Source of the DNA: Yamadazyma tenuis
Taxonomy: Eukaryota; Ascomycota; Pichiomycetes; Serinales; Debaryomycetaceae
Assembly (NCBI RefSeq): GCF_029203305.1
Contig: NC_089461.1
Span: 1,302,001-1,366,000, forward strand
Length of the DNA: 64,000 bases
Reading direction: 5' to 3'
Shown here one piece after another: positions 18,930 through 28,383 of the stretch. The notes below the pieces were generated by a model that did no database searches, was not told the DNA's origin, and saw nothing but the letters and a program-made list of their open reading frames with translations. A program made the position numbers and the translations under genes. Numbering within the stretch: the stretch's first letter is position 1; every line of letters starts with the position of its first letter.

Positions 18930-20178
18930 TCGTTAGTAAATCTGCTCTTTTAACACAACGCATTCTATAAACGTATTTAAGTTGTTGTCTTGTCTTACAG
19001 TAGTTGACTTTGTGGTTTGATTTGCGATTAAATTATTTATCTATTTATGAGGTTAAACCTATAGGATACTTGTAAAGAAACTAAAAAATATGGAATATAA
19101 TACGAAACTTTATTGGGAATTAGGATTCATCCACCATTGTTTTTTAATAAAGCAATTAATTAATTAGCTTGATTTGCATGGGTTTATGTTTTGGATAGGT
19201 AAATTGATTTGTACTTTGCGATTTGGTCAACTTGCACTTCACTGTCATTTCATATTGAAAATGTAAAAGATATAATGCTTGGATATATGCTATTAATACC
19301 CAAGTATATCATACTGAAGGGTCTGAATTGGAATTGTTTTGGTGTAACTAGAGATGCTTGAATTTCTACACTAATATTAATAATCTAACAGTCTAATCTT
19401 GCTTTTTTCGATGAAAGACAGTCTTTGGTTTGTTTTCTTATCATAGTTAGGTCGTATAGTACATTTGTTTACGGCTTAGAAGGAGTAAGATGTTTGTAGA
19501 TTGTATTCTGAACTTTTTTTGGTTTTACTTACGTGGTAGTAGGGTGTTCCTATCATTATTGGTTTTGTATTTACTACAGTATCTAACGGTTTTGCACAAG
19601 TTTACTAGAGTATTTTGTTGAAAATTCTAAAATGATGTTTGGAGCTATATATAAAGATAGTTATCTGGTTGATTCTTCCAGTTGTCATATGGGCACGTCA
19701 AGTTTTAAGCAACAAGTATCCGTGTATAGATTTCAAGCAATGAATTTTGTTTATTAAATAAATACTATTCGTTAATTTTTTGGTTGAGTTTTTTAATTTC
19801 GGTATTTTCTTTGTTTTTTAATAAGATATTTGATGGCTTTTATTGCTGAAGAGCTTATGTTATAGTGTTTGTCATATTTGGATTACTATTGACGATGGTA
19901 TTGTGTCTAGTGGTGATGTTTCCCTACTTGGAAAGGTCAAGGGGTGAAAAGTCTCTGATAATCTTAATCGATTACTCTTTTCTGCATGCTTCTGTCGAGA
20001 CCTGAAAAGAGGTAAGCAAAAAATTTCTGATGTCTATATGTGGTAGACTTTTAGTCCTCCTTGAAGTTAAGATCCAACTTTTTAGATGTGGAGCAATAAT
20101 AGAAATGGGACTCTCAAATGACTTGTGTGTTCCACCCCCTTCTAAGAGAATAGACATAAAAGGGTAACGAATTCGGTA

Positions 20179-20197
20179 ACCCATACACCAACTGAAG
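20179..20197. repeat. Degenerate telomere-like unit
   Basis: ACCCATACACCAACTGAAG matches 17 of 19 bases of the C-strand unit seen at 561-579, and the bases just before it (AATTCGGTA) also resemble that unit. Only one copy is visible. Confidence 0.4.
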
Positions 20198-20471
20198 AAT
20201 GGGTAGTTAAAAGTAACTGTTATACCTGGATAAACGTACTGAAGGGTCCTAATGGTAGAATAATATAGGATGTGAGACCTTGCTGCAGGAGTTTTATCTC
20301 AACATATAGATAAATTTTTTAAATTATACTCTTTGGCTTACTAACTTTTTGAATTTTTTCGACCTTATTCTGATCTGCTTGCGAGAGTGACATAGAACAT
20401 CACGGCACGATCGATGCTAATTGGAAAGGTAAGAAGAAAAAGAAACCCATAATATAGAAATAAGAACTTAA

Positions 20472-21529
20472 ATGAACATTGAGGGAGTTGAAATTAATTT
20501 GCAATTGAGACATCTAAGCATACATAACAATATTCAGGAATATGACAATCCTGACTGGAACACGCCAAATAGCATTGGCAGAGCCAGGTTGGACTGTTCA
20601 TCAATAAATAGATATATCTTTGGGCAATTTCTCGTACTCCCTGACAACCTATCAACATATTCTGTGCCTGGGGCTTATAACGAATTTCCAGCTCTATCTT
20701 AGATTATCTGTTCGGAATCACTTATGAAAATCATAACCGGAACTGTACCTGTCGTCCTCAGCATTTGCACGAGAGGTCAAGTACGCACAGCGTACGTATC
20801 AAATTAGACCCCTATTCTATAGACTCCTGTTTTTGCTGTATTTCCTTAATCAAAATTGGAACCTCGGGTGAATGCTCTTCCATTAGAATTATCTTGTAAG
20901 CGTCTTTTCAGTGGCTCGATTTCCATTAGTCAGTACCCAGTGTATTGTTTGTCTGATTCGAACGACCAGGAATACCCAATACAATTGATACGAGCAAGAT
21001 TTAGATTATGCTTAATGCTATTGTTACCTCAAAGTGGAAACTTATCCTTCCCAATAAGAATTACTCCTTGCTTGTGTAGATTTAGACCTTTGTTCAAACC
21101 AAGTGGAAAATTATATAGTCTAATCGTAGCACGTATTGTTTACATTCTTTGGTTACTGTTGATGAGCTACAGGCTACATCTTGATTTTCTTCTACTTCCA
21201 GTATTCATATTTGCCCTGTTTTTGAACACTGGTCTATACAAATCACTCTTTCTTCGAAATTGGAGTCAATAGCTTTTTATACTATAATGCTGAAGATTCC
21301 TATTACTTCATTCACTGTCTTAAGCATAGGCGTTATTGAAAGTACTTTATTGGTTCTTAAAACATTCCCTCTAACTCCCCTAAAAATATTCTTTAATCTA
21401 GTTTTTAGCAAAATTTGTTTACTTTTTGTGATATTCACAAAAAAGAGAATCAATTCTAAAAACCAAAAAGGTTCTGGATGGAAGCAGAGAACTCAAATTG
21501 TACGAGAAATAAACGACTCAGACCATTAG
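20472..21529 (+). pseudogene. Frame-broken unknown ORF with membrane-like C-terminus
   Basis: Three open stretches follow one another in different frames: 20472-20702 (ATG start), about 20700-20900 in a second frame (LDYLFGITYENHNRN...), and 20902-21272 back in the first (RLFSGSISISQYPVYC... to a hydrophobic LWLLLMSYRLHLDFLLL segment). A further frame runs to 21529 with two hydrophobic stretches and a basic tail. Together they look like a multi-segment protein with frameshifts and stops. I do not recognise the family. Chance overlap of AT-rich frames is the alternative. Confidence 0.35.
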
Positions 21530-21872
21530 ACTAAGAGTGTAATTCAGAGGATCAGTAAATGAAAAAGAAGGAATCAGAAATGTTATTATTTGGTATTATA
21601 TATTTAGGTGCAATCCAAGTTTACAATCATAATATTATATAAATAATAAAGGCAAAGAAAAAAAGGAAAGAAAGCTTCATCAACACTGCTAGTCTCAAAA
21701 TTAGGTTACTTTTGAGTAAATGACGTCCGTAGCAAAATACGAAATGCCAAAAAATAGCAAAAGCTGTATTGCAAAAAGAGTACAATCTCAAAGACAGATC
21801 TCCATTTTTAAGCCAAAGAACTATATTTACTAATATACAAAATATTACACATAAAAATAACCGGGATCAGAT

Positions 21873-22262
21873 TTAGTTAGCAGCAGAGGAGTACTTGGTA
21901 ACCGCTCTGGTACCTTCGGAAACAGCGTGCTTAGCTAATTCACCTGGTAAGATCAATCTAACGGCAGTTTGGATTTCTCTAGCAGAAATAGTAGACTTCT
22001 TGTTGTAAGCAGCCAACTTAGAAGCTTCACCAGCAATTCTTTCGAAAATATCGTTAACAAAAGAGTTCATGATTGACATGGCCTTTTGGGAAATACCAGT
22101 ATCTGGGTGAGTTTGTTTCAAAACCTTGTAAATATAAGAAGAGTAGGTTTCCTTTCTGGTCTTGGTTCTCTTCTTAGCATCAGTAGAGGCGGTTTTCTTA
22201 GCAGCTGGTTTCTTTTCAGCTGGAGCTTTAGAGGCAGGTTTCTTTTCAGCTTTTGGGGCCAT
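21873..22262 (-). CDS. HTB1: Histone H2B
   Basis: 129-residue core histone H2B from the ATG at 22262; upstream in-frame codons start with ATT and are not used. It has a basic Lys/Ala-rich tail ([12 protein letters not shown]), the histone fold from [20 protein letters not shown] to [10 protein letters not shown], and the C-terminal helix [10 protein letters not shown] containing the conserved ubiquitinated lysine. It pairs with H2A in nucleosomes. It is divergently transcribed from H2A across 550 bp, the standard yeast HTA-HTB arrangement, so both share one cell-cycle-controlled promoter. A TATATAA lies about 75 bases upstream. Number 1 or 2 cannot be told from one locus. Confidence 0.97.
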   Translation of the reverse strand: MAPKAEKKPASKAPAEKKPAAKKTASTDAKKRTKTRKETYSSYIYKVLKQTHPDTGISQKAMSIMNSFVNDIFERIAGEASKLAAYNKKSTISAREIQTAVRLILPGELAKHAVSEGTRAVTKYSSAAN

Positions 22263-22812
22263 TTTAATCAATTAGTTTGTGGTATCAAAATTCGAAAGAA
22301 AAAAGAGAAAAACACTCGGGGGAAATTCCAAAGTTTATATAATGATCTAGTGAACGGTAGAAAAACAAATCAAAATAAACACAGTATGAGTAGAAAGTGA
22401 AGCCACCGTTCTACATTATGCATTCATGCATGCTGTTGTTGTTGTTACTGTTTACTTTTTAGCGGGTCCAACCTTGGTTAGGGTTCGCGAGGACGTGTCG
22501 GGAATGCGTTCCAGAAAATACACTTATCATTCTGAAATAAACCCAAAGGAGGGACTCCAGCAGAATGATTTTTACGCGTAGCCCAAAGTAAATTCAACAG
22601 AAAAAGTTAGACCAAGAGACTTCATGTAAGCGATGACCATTGCAAGGATACCAAAATAAACAATTGATACTTTAATCAGCCTCTGGTTTTAGTGTGGTAT
22701 CTAATTTCATATTAGTGCGTTTGCTATAGAATGGCACCTATATAAGAGAACCTAGTTGTCATCATTTTTTCTTCTTTTTAGTTTTTATATCTTTAAACAC
22801 TAATTTATTAAA
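22263..22812. promoter_or_regulatory. Shared divergent H2B/H2A promoter
   Basis: 550 bp between the two start codons. TATA boxes lie at 22336-22342 (toward H2B) and 22739-22746 (TATATAAG, toward H2A). Short dyads are present (GAACGGT at about 22352 with ACCGTTC at about 22405; ATGCATTCATGCATGC near 22418). I could not identify the canonical Spt10 sites with confidence. Confidence 0.75.
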
Positions 22813-23202
22813 ATGTCGGGAGGTAAAGGTAAAGCTTCAACAAGCGAAAAAGCATCAACATCAAGATCAGCTAAGGCAGGTTTGACTTTCCCAGTTGGAA
22901 GAGTCCACAGATTGTTGAGAAAGGGTAACTACGCTCAAAGAGTTGGTTCTGGTGCCCCAGTGTACTTGACCTCTGTTTTGGAATACTTGTCTGCTGAAAT
23001 TTTAGAATTGGCTGGTAACGCTGCCAGAGATAACAAGAAATCAAGAATTATTCCAAGACACTTGCAATTAGCAATCAGAAATGACGAGGAATTGAACAAG
23101 TTGTTGGGCGATGTTACCATCGCTCAAGGTGGTGTTTTGCCAAACATTCACCAGAACTTGTTGCCAAAGAAGTCTGGTAAGAAAGAATCTCAAGAATTAT
23201 AG
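22813..23202 (+). CDS. HTA1: Histone H2A
   Basis: 129-residue core histone H2A ([15 protein letters not shown]...). It has the H2A signature [14 protein letters not shown], the acidic-patch helix [19 protein letters not shown], the docking domain and a C-terminal SQEL. The SQ motif is the Mec1/Tel1 phosphorylation site that marks DNA breaks, so this is the fungal H2A that also serves the H2A.X role. It partners with the divergent H2B at 21873-22262. No intron. Confidence 0.98.
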   Translation: MSGGKGKASTSEKASTSRSAKAGLTFPVGRVHRLLRKGNYAQRVGSGAPVYLTSVLEYLSAEILELAGNAARDNKKSRIIPRHLQLAIRNDEELNKLLGDVTIAQGGVLPNIHQNLLPKKSGKKESQEL

Positions 23203-23402
23203 TTAATCAACTACTTCTTTTTGTGTATTATAATGTATATTAATAAATGATTGAATTGATTTTGAATTTTGCAACCAGAAAGTCGAAATCGGTCTGCGCA
23301 CATCATCGCGCCCAGTAGCCTAATTAAGATTGTCAGATGATCAAGTGATAAGACTAATTTTGTTAAACTTTTACATAGTTTTTTTACACGGCCCATAGCT
23401 CC

Positions 23403-23855
23403 ATGTCCTTATCATTGAAACCTAAGTCAAATAGACTCAAGAACGTCACCATAACCTCCGCTGTGATAGTGGGTGCTTCCTTAGTCATTCTCAATACTTT
23501 CCCTCACTTGAAGCAGTCCTTGTATGACTATTTCACCCAATCAAAGGATGGAAGTGATGAAGAAGACGTGAATGCCCCAATTGAACTCTCTAGCGAAGAA
23601 TTGGCCGAGGGAGATAAAGTATCATCTAAGGATATAGCAGAAGAGAGTATAGTGGACGTGAATGAGTGGTCCAATGATGATTTGAAGAGCTGGTTAAAGA
23701 AGGTACGTGTGGAGTAGTCGGATGTGCCGCTGCAATATCATTTAACTATTAATCCTGTTACTAACTGACACAAGAAAGAAGTCAACACTCCCCAAGATGC
23801 TAGTCATTCTAACCTTGTTTCCCTTGTTAAGTCAATCCAAGAAGATTTTGACTAA
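23403..23855 (+). CDS. Small Ish1-motif membrane protein, one intron
   Basis: Exon 1 at 23403-23702 and exon 2 at 23775-23855. The 72-bp intron has a GTACGT donor (23703), a TACTAAC branch site (23759-23765) and an AG acceptor ending at 23774. The spliced product is 126 residues. A basic N-terminus precedes one membrane helix (ITSAVIVGASLVILNTF, about 17-33), an acidic stretch, and a C-terminal Ish1/Msc1-type motif: WSNDDLKSWLKK joined by splicing to KEVNTP...LVSLVKSIQEDF. Unspliced reading stops at 104 residues inside this motif, so splicing restores the expected domain end. Ish1 motifs occur in nuclear-envelope, ER and mitochondrial proteins. The exact role is unknown. Confidence 0.75.
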
Positions 23856-24016
23856 CCAGTTTATACTTGATTTTACGGTTCTTCAGTGTTTAGTAAAGCT
23901 TTTCTTCATCGTACAGAACTTCATCCTAAGGCGATAAAACTGATGCCACAGGGATGATGTATATGGATGAAAATTAATGCACTGTATTATATCTATATAA
24001 ATTGAATAATTACTTT

Positions 24017-24532
24017 CTAATTGTAATACTTCTTCAAACCCTTCTCAAAGATGTCTCTAGTCAATCCCAAATCTGTATCTCTAATATATACGAAATTGCA
24101 TCCAATAGAATTTACATCTTTGTTTCTGTATTCATCATCAAATAAAATGAATTCTCCATTCCTTAACTCTTGTTCCATTCCCAATTCCCTTGCCGCTTCC
24201 ATAATATGTTTAGTTTTAGATCCAGTACCCCACTGGCTTGAATCAAAAAACTTATACATTGGTGTACCATCTATGTTGATGTGATTGATTAACTGCTTTG
24301 CAATATGTACGGTAGGAGTTCTACTAGCACTTATGATTTTCACACCATTTTCGCTTAGCTCTTTAATAATCAGGGGGACATCCGGATACAAAGCAAGCTT
24401 ATAACCATAACTGTCGATAATTTCATCGGGCCGATGATTTTTTAAGGGTAATTCAATATGGACATCACACCAACATGGCCATAAGGTATAGTCTAAGTCA
24501 AATACTACTGCCTTAGGGTAATTACGGCTCAT
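24017..24532 (-). CDS. MDP-1-type HAD phosphatase (YER134C-like)
   Basis: 171-residue haloacid-dehalogenase phosphatase of the magnesium-dependent phosphatase-1 family (acid phosphatase, PF12689 type). The catalytic motif FDLDYTLWP (about residues 10-18) supplies the nucleophile Asp and the general acid Asp. A motif II Ser/Thr lies in ISASRTP, and the motif III acids are in FILFDDEYRN. Members dephosphorylate small molecules, with roles suggested in repair of glycated amines. Length is normal for the family. It is probably cytosolic, with no signal peptide. It is tail-to-tail with the Ish1-motif gene, 161 bp apart. Confidence 0.85.
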   Translation of the reverse strand: MSRNYPKAVVFDLDYTLWPCWCDVHIELPLKNHRPDEIIDSYGYKLALYPDVPLIIKELSENGVKIISASRTPTVHIAKQLINHINIDGTPMYKFFDSSQWGTGSKTKHIMEAARELGMEQELRNGEFILFDDEYRNKDVNSIGCNFVYIRDTDLGLTRDIFEKGLKKYYN

Positions 24533-24715
24533 TATTTATACTGTTGAGTTGGCATCTCATGGGCGTGAGAAAAAAAAGTGGCAGCAAAAAGTGATGCGCA
24601 CGACAACCTGGAGTAGTGTCACCATCTTATCATTACTTGAATTTAAACCAGGGGGCAAATTCTTATTTATCTACCTTTTTTTATTTTATTTCAAAGGCGA
24701 TTATTACAGCACACC

Positions 24716-27187
24716 ATGAGTGAAGATAGCATAGTTAAGGTCAAGATTACCTATGCAAAAGTCTTATCCAGAGATTCAGCCATTGAACAGAAGGAGATGT
24801 TAGTGGCTGCTGATAAGTTTGTGCCTTTGAAGACTAAACAGGACTTTCTCAACTTGTTAGTTGATGAAGGTATCCCTTTTCCATTGCAGAAGGAGAAAAT
24901 CAAGCAGTATCATTTTGCTAGAAAATCTAAGAAGAGCAAACGTTATATCCCTTTGGAATCTTTAGATGATTTTAAATGTTTAGCAAGAAGTTTGAACGTT
25001 AAAGGACATATCAAGTTGACCATTAACGATCATTCTCCTTTGGAAGAGGACACTAAACGAAAATCATCTCCATCTGAGTCACCGAATGATTTCTTCAATA
25101 GAGCAGGTATTAACCTTAGCTCTTTGTCGGAATTGATCACGGAAGTTGCTGGGGACAAGTTTAGGGAAGTCTTATCAGAAGTCACTAAAGAATTTGCCAC
25201 TTCTTTTCCTCCTTCGACTAAGGATATTAGAACCGAAGGAGAAACTCATACCAATGTAACTCCAGTTCTCCACCATAACGCATGTTGCGATTACTGCAGT
25301 GGTGACGTTGATGAGCCCATTAAAGGAGCAAGATTCAAGTGTTTAGTTTGTCCAAATTACGATTTGTGTGAAGCTTGTGAAAATGTGTTCCTGAAAACAA
25401 GACTCTCTTACAAGGGCCACTCATATTTGCATCCAACTATGAAGGTCGCTGAGCCTGATTCTTACGAGATCAACAGAGATGTTCTTCACAACATCCCTTC
25501 TCAAAGTTCAGAAGAAGTGAGAATCATTTGTGACCGCTGTTCTAACAGATTAACATCACACCAACCAAGTTTCAGATGCACAGAATGTTCTGATTTCGAT
25601 TTGTGTCCTTCTTGTTATAACACACATATTTGCAATCAAGAAACAATTGGAGGACATAAGCCTTGTCACCTTATGTTTGAAATGGGTGAACAAAAGAGAG
25701 CAAAAGCTAGCTATTACAAGGATGACAAGTCGGGGGATGGTTTCTTGGATATTGACATAGGATCCTGCTCTACATTCCTTTCAACTTCTGTGAAGTCTAT
25801 GTTACTGGATGGTGTTCCTGCTTTCGTCAAGAAATTGGAGAGGCTCTTTGAAGACTCAAGAAGATTCCGCGAGTTAATGGATTTGGTTGAAGTGCCAGAG
25901 GGTAGCGAGTTAGAAGATGACTTGAAGCTCACAATTTTAAAGAGCCTTATTACTGGAAACAGCCACTCTTCGTTCGAAAGTGGTTCTCCTGCTGTGGATG
26001 AAACTTTCATGGAAGATGCGAGTTCAGTGGTCGAAGAAGAAGGAATTGGAAACAATCCACCTGATTATGAGTTAATCAACTCAGCAAAGGAAGAGGTGGA
26101 AGGAAGTGTAGTTCATTTGAAAGTCAAGAGATTTGGCCCTCAATCAAAGATTTTCTCCATTCAGTTGATTAATTCTTCTACACACTACTTTCCGCCTGGC
26201 GATATTTTATTCGAGTTCGTTGATAACGATTCCCGAGAAATGATTGTGGTCAAGAATGCCAATGCTATTGCTCCCTCTAAATCCAGATTCTATAACTTGA
26301 AGGGTGAAGTTGAGAAATTCATTGGGAAGAATATTAAAATCACCAGCAATAATGATGACTTTGTCATGCAAGGTGTCTTCAACGAGTCCGAATCCACTTT
26401 AGTGGTTACCAGATCAAGATTACCTTCATTTTCCCGCGTCACACCTATGGAAGAAAGCGATTCAGAAGCAGGAAATTTGGAGAAGGTCTCTGTTGACTTA
26501 GCATTAAAATCTAACGGCATGGCTCAGGTTACGATTTTGAACAATACTGAAAATGCCATCGATTGTTCTGATTTGACTATCAAGGTGCTTAACTTTTTGG
26601 GAAATTCAATTTGTAAAGTTTTGGTGCATAAGAGACATGGAATTGAACCAGGTAAGTCCTCCAAGTTCAATATTGCGTTGAATGCCGCCCATTTGAAACA
26701 TCCCTTCCAATTAGTCTTGACCAACAGTGATTTCAGAGCTGTGAGCGACTTATCCATGAAGAATTTGTCAGGTGATTTCAAGGTTGAGAGAGGATGGTCG
26801 ATCACAAATTCTAAAAGCCCCGAAAGATCAATCTCAGAGTTCGATGGGTCTTCTTCGTCTACAGAATCAGAAATTAACGAAAGCGAATTCGAGAACTTTT
26901 CAAAGAACAATATAGGTTCTACCAGCTCGATGGTTTTACCAAGCTTGCCAAAGGAGTCTATTGAGAAGCTTTCAACATCCGTCTACATTGATGCAAAGTT
27001 AGATGCCGAGAGACGGGAAGAAATGGGATCGGTAACTGAAAGTGAGACGGACCGCTCTTCCCGGTCTCCATTTCAAGATAAGGACCAAGATATGTTGATT
27101 GATGTCAGTGACACAGATGATTTTGAATTGGGATCTGATTATGAGATTTTAACACCAACTGTTTCCAATTATAATTATGCTGGATAG
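24716..27187 (+). CDS. NBR1-like selective autophagy receptor with two ZZ zinc fingers
   Basis: 823 residues. Order: a PB1-like N-terminal region (about 1-105, basic and acidic patches), a ZZ zinc finger (about 183-240, CDYCSGDVDEPIKGARFKC...CPNYDLCEAC), a second ZZ (about 262-325, CDRCSNRLTSH...CTECSDFDLCPSCY), and two beta-rich segments resembling the FW/NBR1 domain (about 455-540 and 590-685). A long Ser/Glu-rich linker follows, and a C-terminal acidic stretch contains DYEIL, a fitting Atg8-interacting motif (Y-x-x-L preceded by Asp). This plan is that of NBR1/Atg19-type receptors, which link cargo to Atg8 on the phagophore. The cargo is not evident. The zinc fingers are certain; the autophagy role is inference from architecture. 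Confidence 0.75.
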   Translation: MSEDSIVKVKITYAKVLSRDSAIEQKEMLVAADKFVPLKTKQDFLNLLVDEGIPFPLQKEKIKQYHFARKSKKSKRYIPLESLDDFKCLARSLNVKGHIKLTINDHSPLEEDTKRKSSPSESPNDFFNRAGINLSSLSELITEVAGDKFREVLSEVTKEFATSFPPSTKDIRTEGETHTNVTPVLHHNACCDYCSGDVDEPIKGARFKCLVCPNYDLCEACENVFLKTRLSYKGHSYLHPTMKVAEPDSYEINRDVLHNIPSQSSEEVRIICDRCSNRLTSHQPSFRCTECSDFDLCPSCYNTHICNQETIGGHKPCHLMFEMGEQKRAKASYYKDDKSGDGFLDIDIGSCSTFLSTSVKSMLLDGVPAFVKKLERLFEDSRRFRELMDLVEVPEGSELEDDLKLTILKSLITGNSHSSFESGSPAVDETFMEDASSVVEEEGIGNNPPDYELINSAKEEVEGSVVHLKVKRFGPQSKIFSIQLINSSTHYFPPGDILFEFVDNDSREMIVVKNANAIAPSKSRFYNLKGEVEKFIGKNIKITSNNDDFVMQGVFNESESTLVVTRSRLPSFSRVTPMEESDSEAGNLEKVSVDLALKSNGMAQVTILNNTENAIDCSDLTIKVLNFLGNSICKVLVHKRHGIEPGKSSKFNIALNAAHLKHPFQLVLTNSDFRAVSDLSMKNLSGDFKVERGWSITNSKSPERSISEFDGSSSSTESEINESEFENFSKNNIGSTSSMVLPSLPKESIEKLSTSVYIDAKLDAERREEMGSVTESETDRSSRSPFQDKDQDMLIDVSDTDDFELGSDYEILTPTVSNYNYAG

Positions 27188-27356
27188 AGAATTGCTCGAT
27201 GATATTTCTCAGGGTTCGGTGATGGCGGTTTAAGCTTATTTTTCTAGTATTTAGGTAGTTATTTGTAATTGTTTGATTTTTCTCTCACTGAAAATTATAA
27301 CGCGCAGTGAATAGAAAAGTAGGAAAAGGTTCAAGGAGGAATTTTATTTAGCTTTT

Positions 27357-28313
27357 ATGATGACTACTAAAGATCTGGCCCCGGAAAGCGAAGGTATGTA
27401 TCATCGTTAGTACTAGTAATAGAAAGAATGTGGTTGATTACTAACCAAATTCATAGAGCAAAAGTATAGATTGAAATGCAAAGACTTGAAGAGAAGAATA
27501 GATGAAGTTGACCAAAGCAATGAATTGGTTACCTTAGCAATCAATAGAACTAAATCATCTATACGTCGCTTGAGATTGGAATATTCTATATTATTGGAGC
27601 GTTTGGAAACAAATTCTGTTAGTTTTCCCGATACATTGGAAGAAATGTCACCTCCACCTTCTCCGTCATTGGATTTGAATGAGAAAGCGAAGTCAGGAAA
27701 CAAGAGACCGAAGAAACTGACTGCGCCTAAAGGTACTTTGAAAAACCGTATAAGAGACCCAAATCTTCCCAAAAGACCGACAAACGCATATTTGATATTC
27801 TGTGAGCTGGAGAAAGAAAGAATCAAGAATGAAACTGGTGATAGTTCCTTATCTTCAGTTCATGATTTGGGTAAGAACCTAGTGGAAGCCTGGAAAAACT
27901 TAGATGAGGAGGCTCGCAAGCCTTATCATAAGATATTTGAGGATGAAAAAGCTAGATACAGAAGGGAGATGATTGCTTACAGTTTAAAAAATAGTGATCC
28001 GTTGGATGCAACCCGAGCTGATACAGAAGGTGAAATAGATCTAGATGGCGAGGCAGAAGTTGAAGGCAATGAAGATAATGACTTAGACAATGAAAATGAT
28101 CAAACCAATATCATCAATGAAGACGACAATGGTGCGTCCTATGCAGAAGTGTCTATTAAGGAAGAGGGAAGGAAAGACGAAAAAATTTCAAGAAGTGACG
28201 TTGCTTTAGAAACACAGCCACAATCAGAGACACAACCAGGAGTGCAGCAAAAATTAATACCAGAATTGAAATCAGAGCCAAGTATTGACACACAGCTGAA
28301 TCAACGTGTTTAG
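27357..28313 (+). CDS. NHP10: HMG-box protein, NHP10-like (INO80 complex), one intron
   Basis: Exon 1 at 27357-27393 and exon 2 at 27457-28313. The 63-bp intron has a GTATGT donor, TACTAAC at 27439-27445 and a TAG acceptor at 27456. The spliced product is 297 residues, starting MMTTKD. A coiled-coil N-terminal part (LKRRIDEVDQSNELV...) is followed by one HMG box (about 120-195, PNLPKRPTNAYLIFCELE...EARKPYHKIFEDEKARYRREM) and a long acidic tail. Nhp10 binds DNA as part of the INO80 chromatin remodeller in the nucleus. Coiled coil plus a single HMG box fits it best; another HMG protein is possible. Without the intron the frame has no ATG before the coiled coil. Confidence 0.8.
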
Positions 28314-28383
28314 TAAAATCTATAGTCGTTGTTTTTATATTATGCAGATCTCTTCTATGTATTTACGTATATGATGGGACAAC

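Larger units (their letters stand above)
17032..20471. other. AT-rich gene desert (3.4 kb)
   Basis: No ATG frame here looks real; those at 17194-17439 and 17907-18143 are short, AT-driven and without family features. The stretch is visibly richer in A+T than its surroundings and is the longest gene-free block outside the duplication. It contains a perfect 14-bp dyad (18895-18929), several GTACTTTG words (17816, 18397, 18647, 19211) and a telomere-like unit at its right end. Possible roles are decayed subtelomere, regional centromere or origin. The sequence does not decide. Confidence 0.45.
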
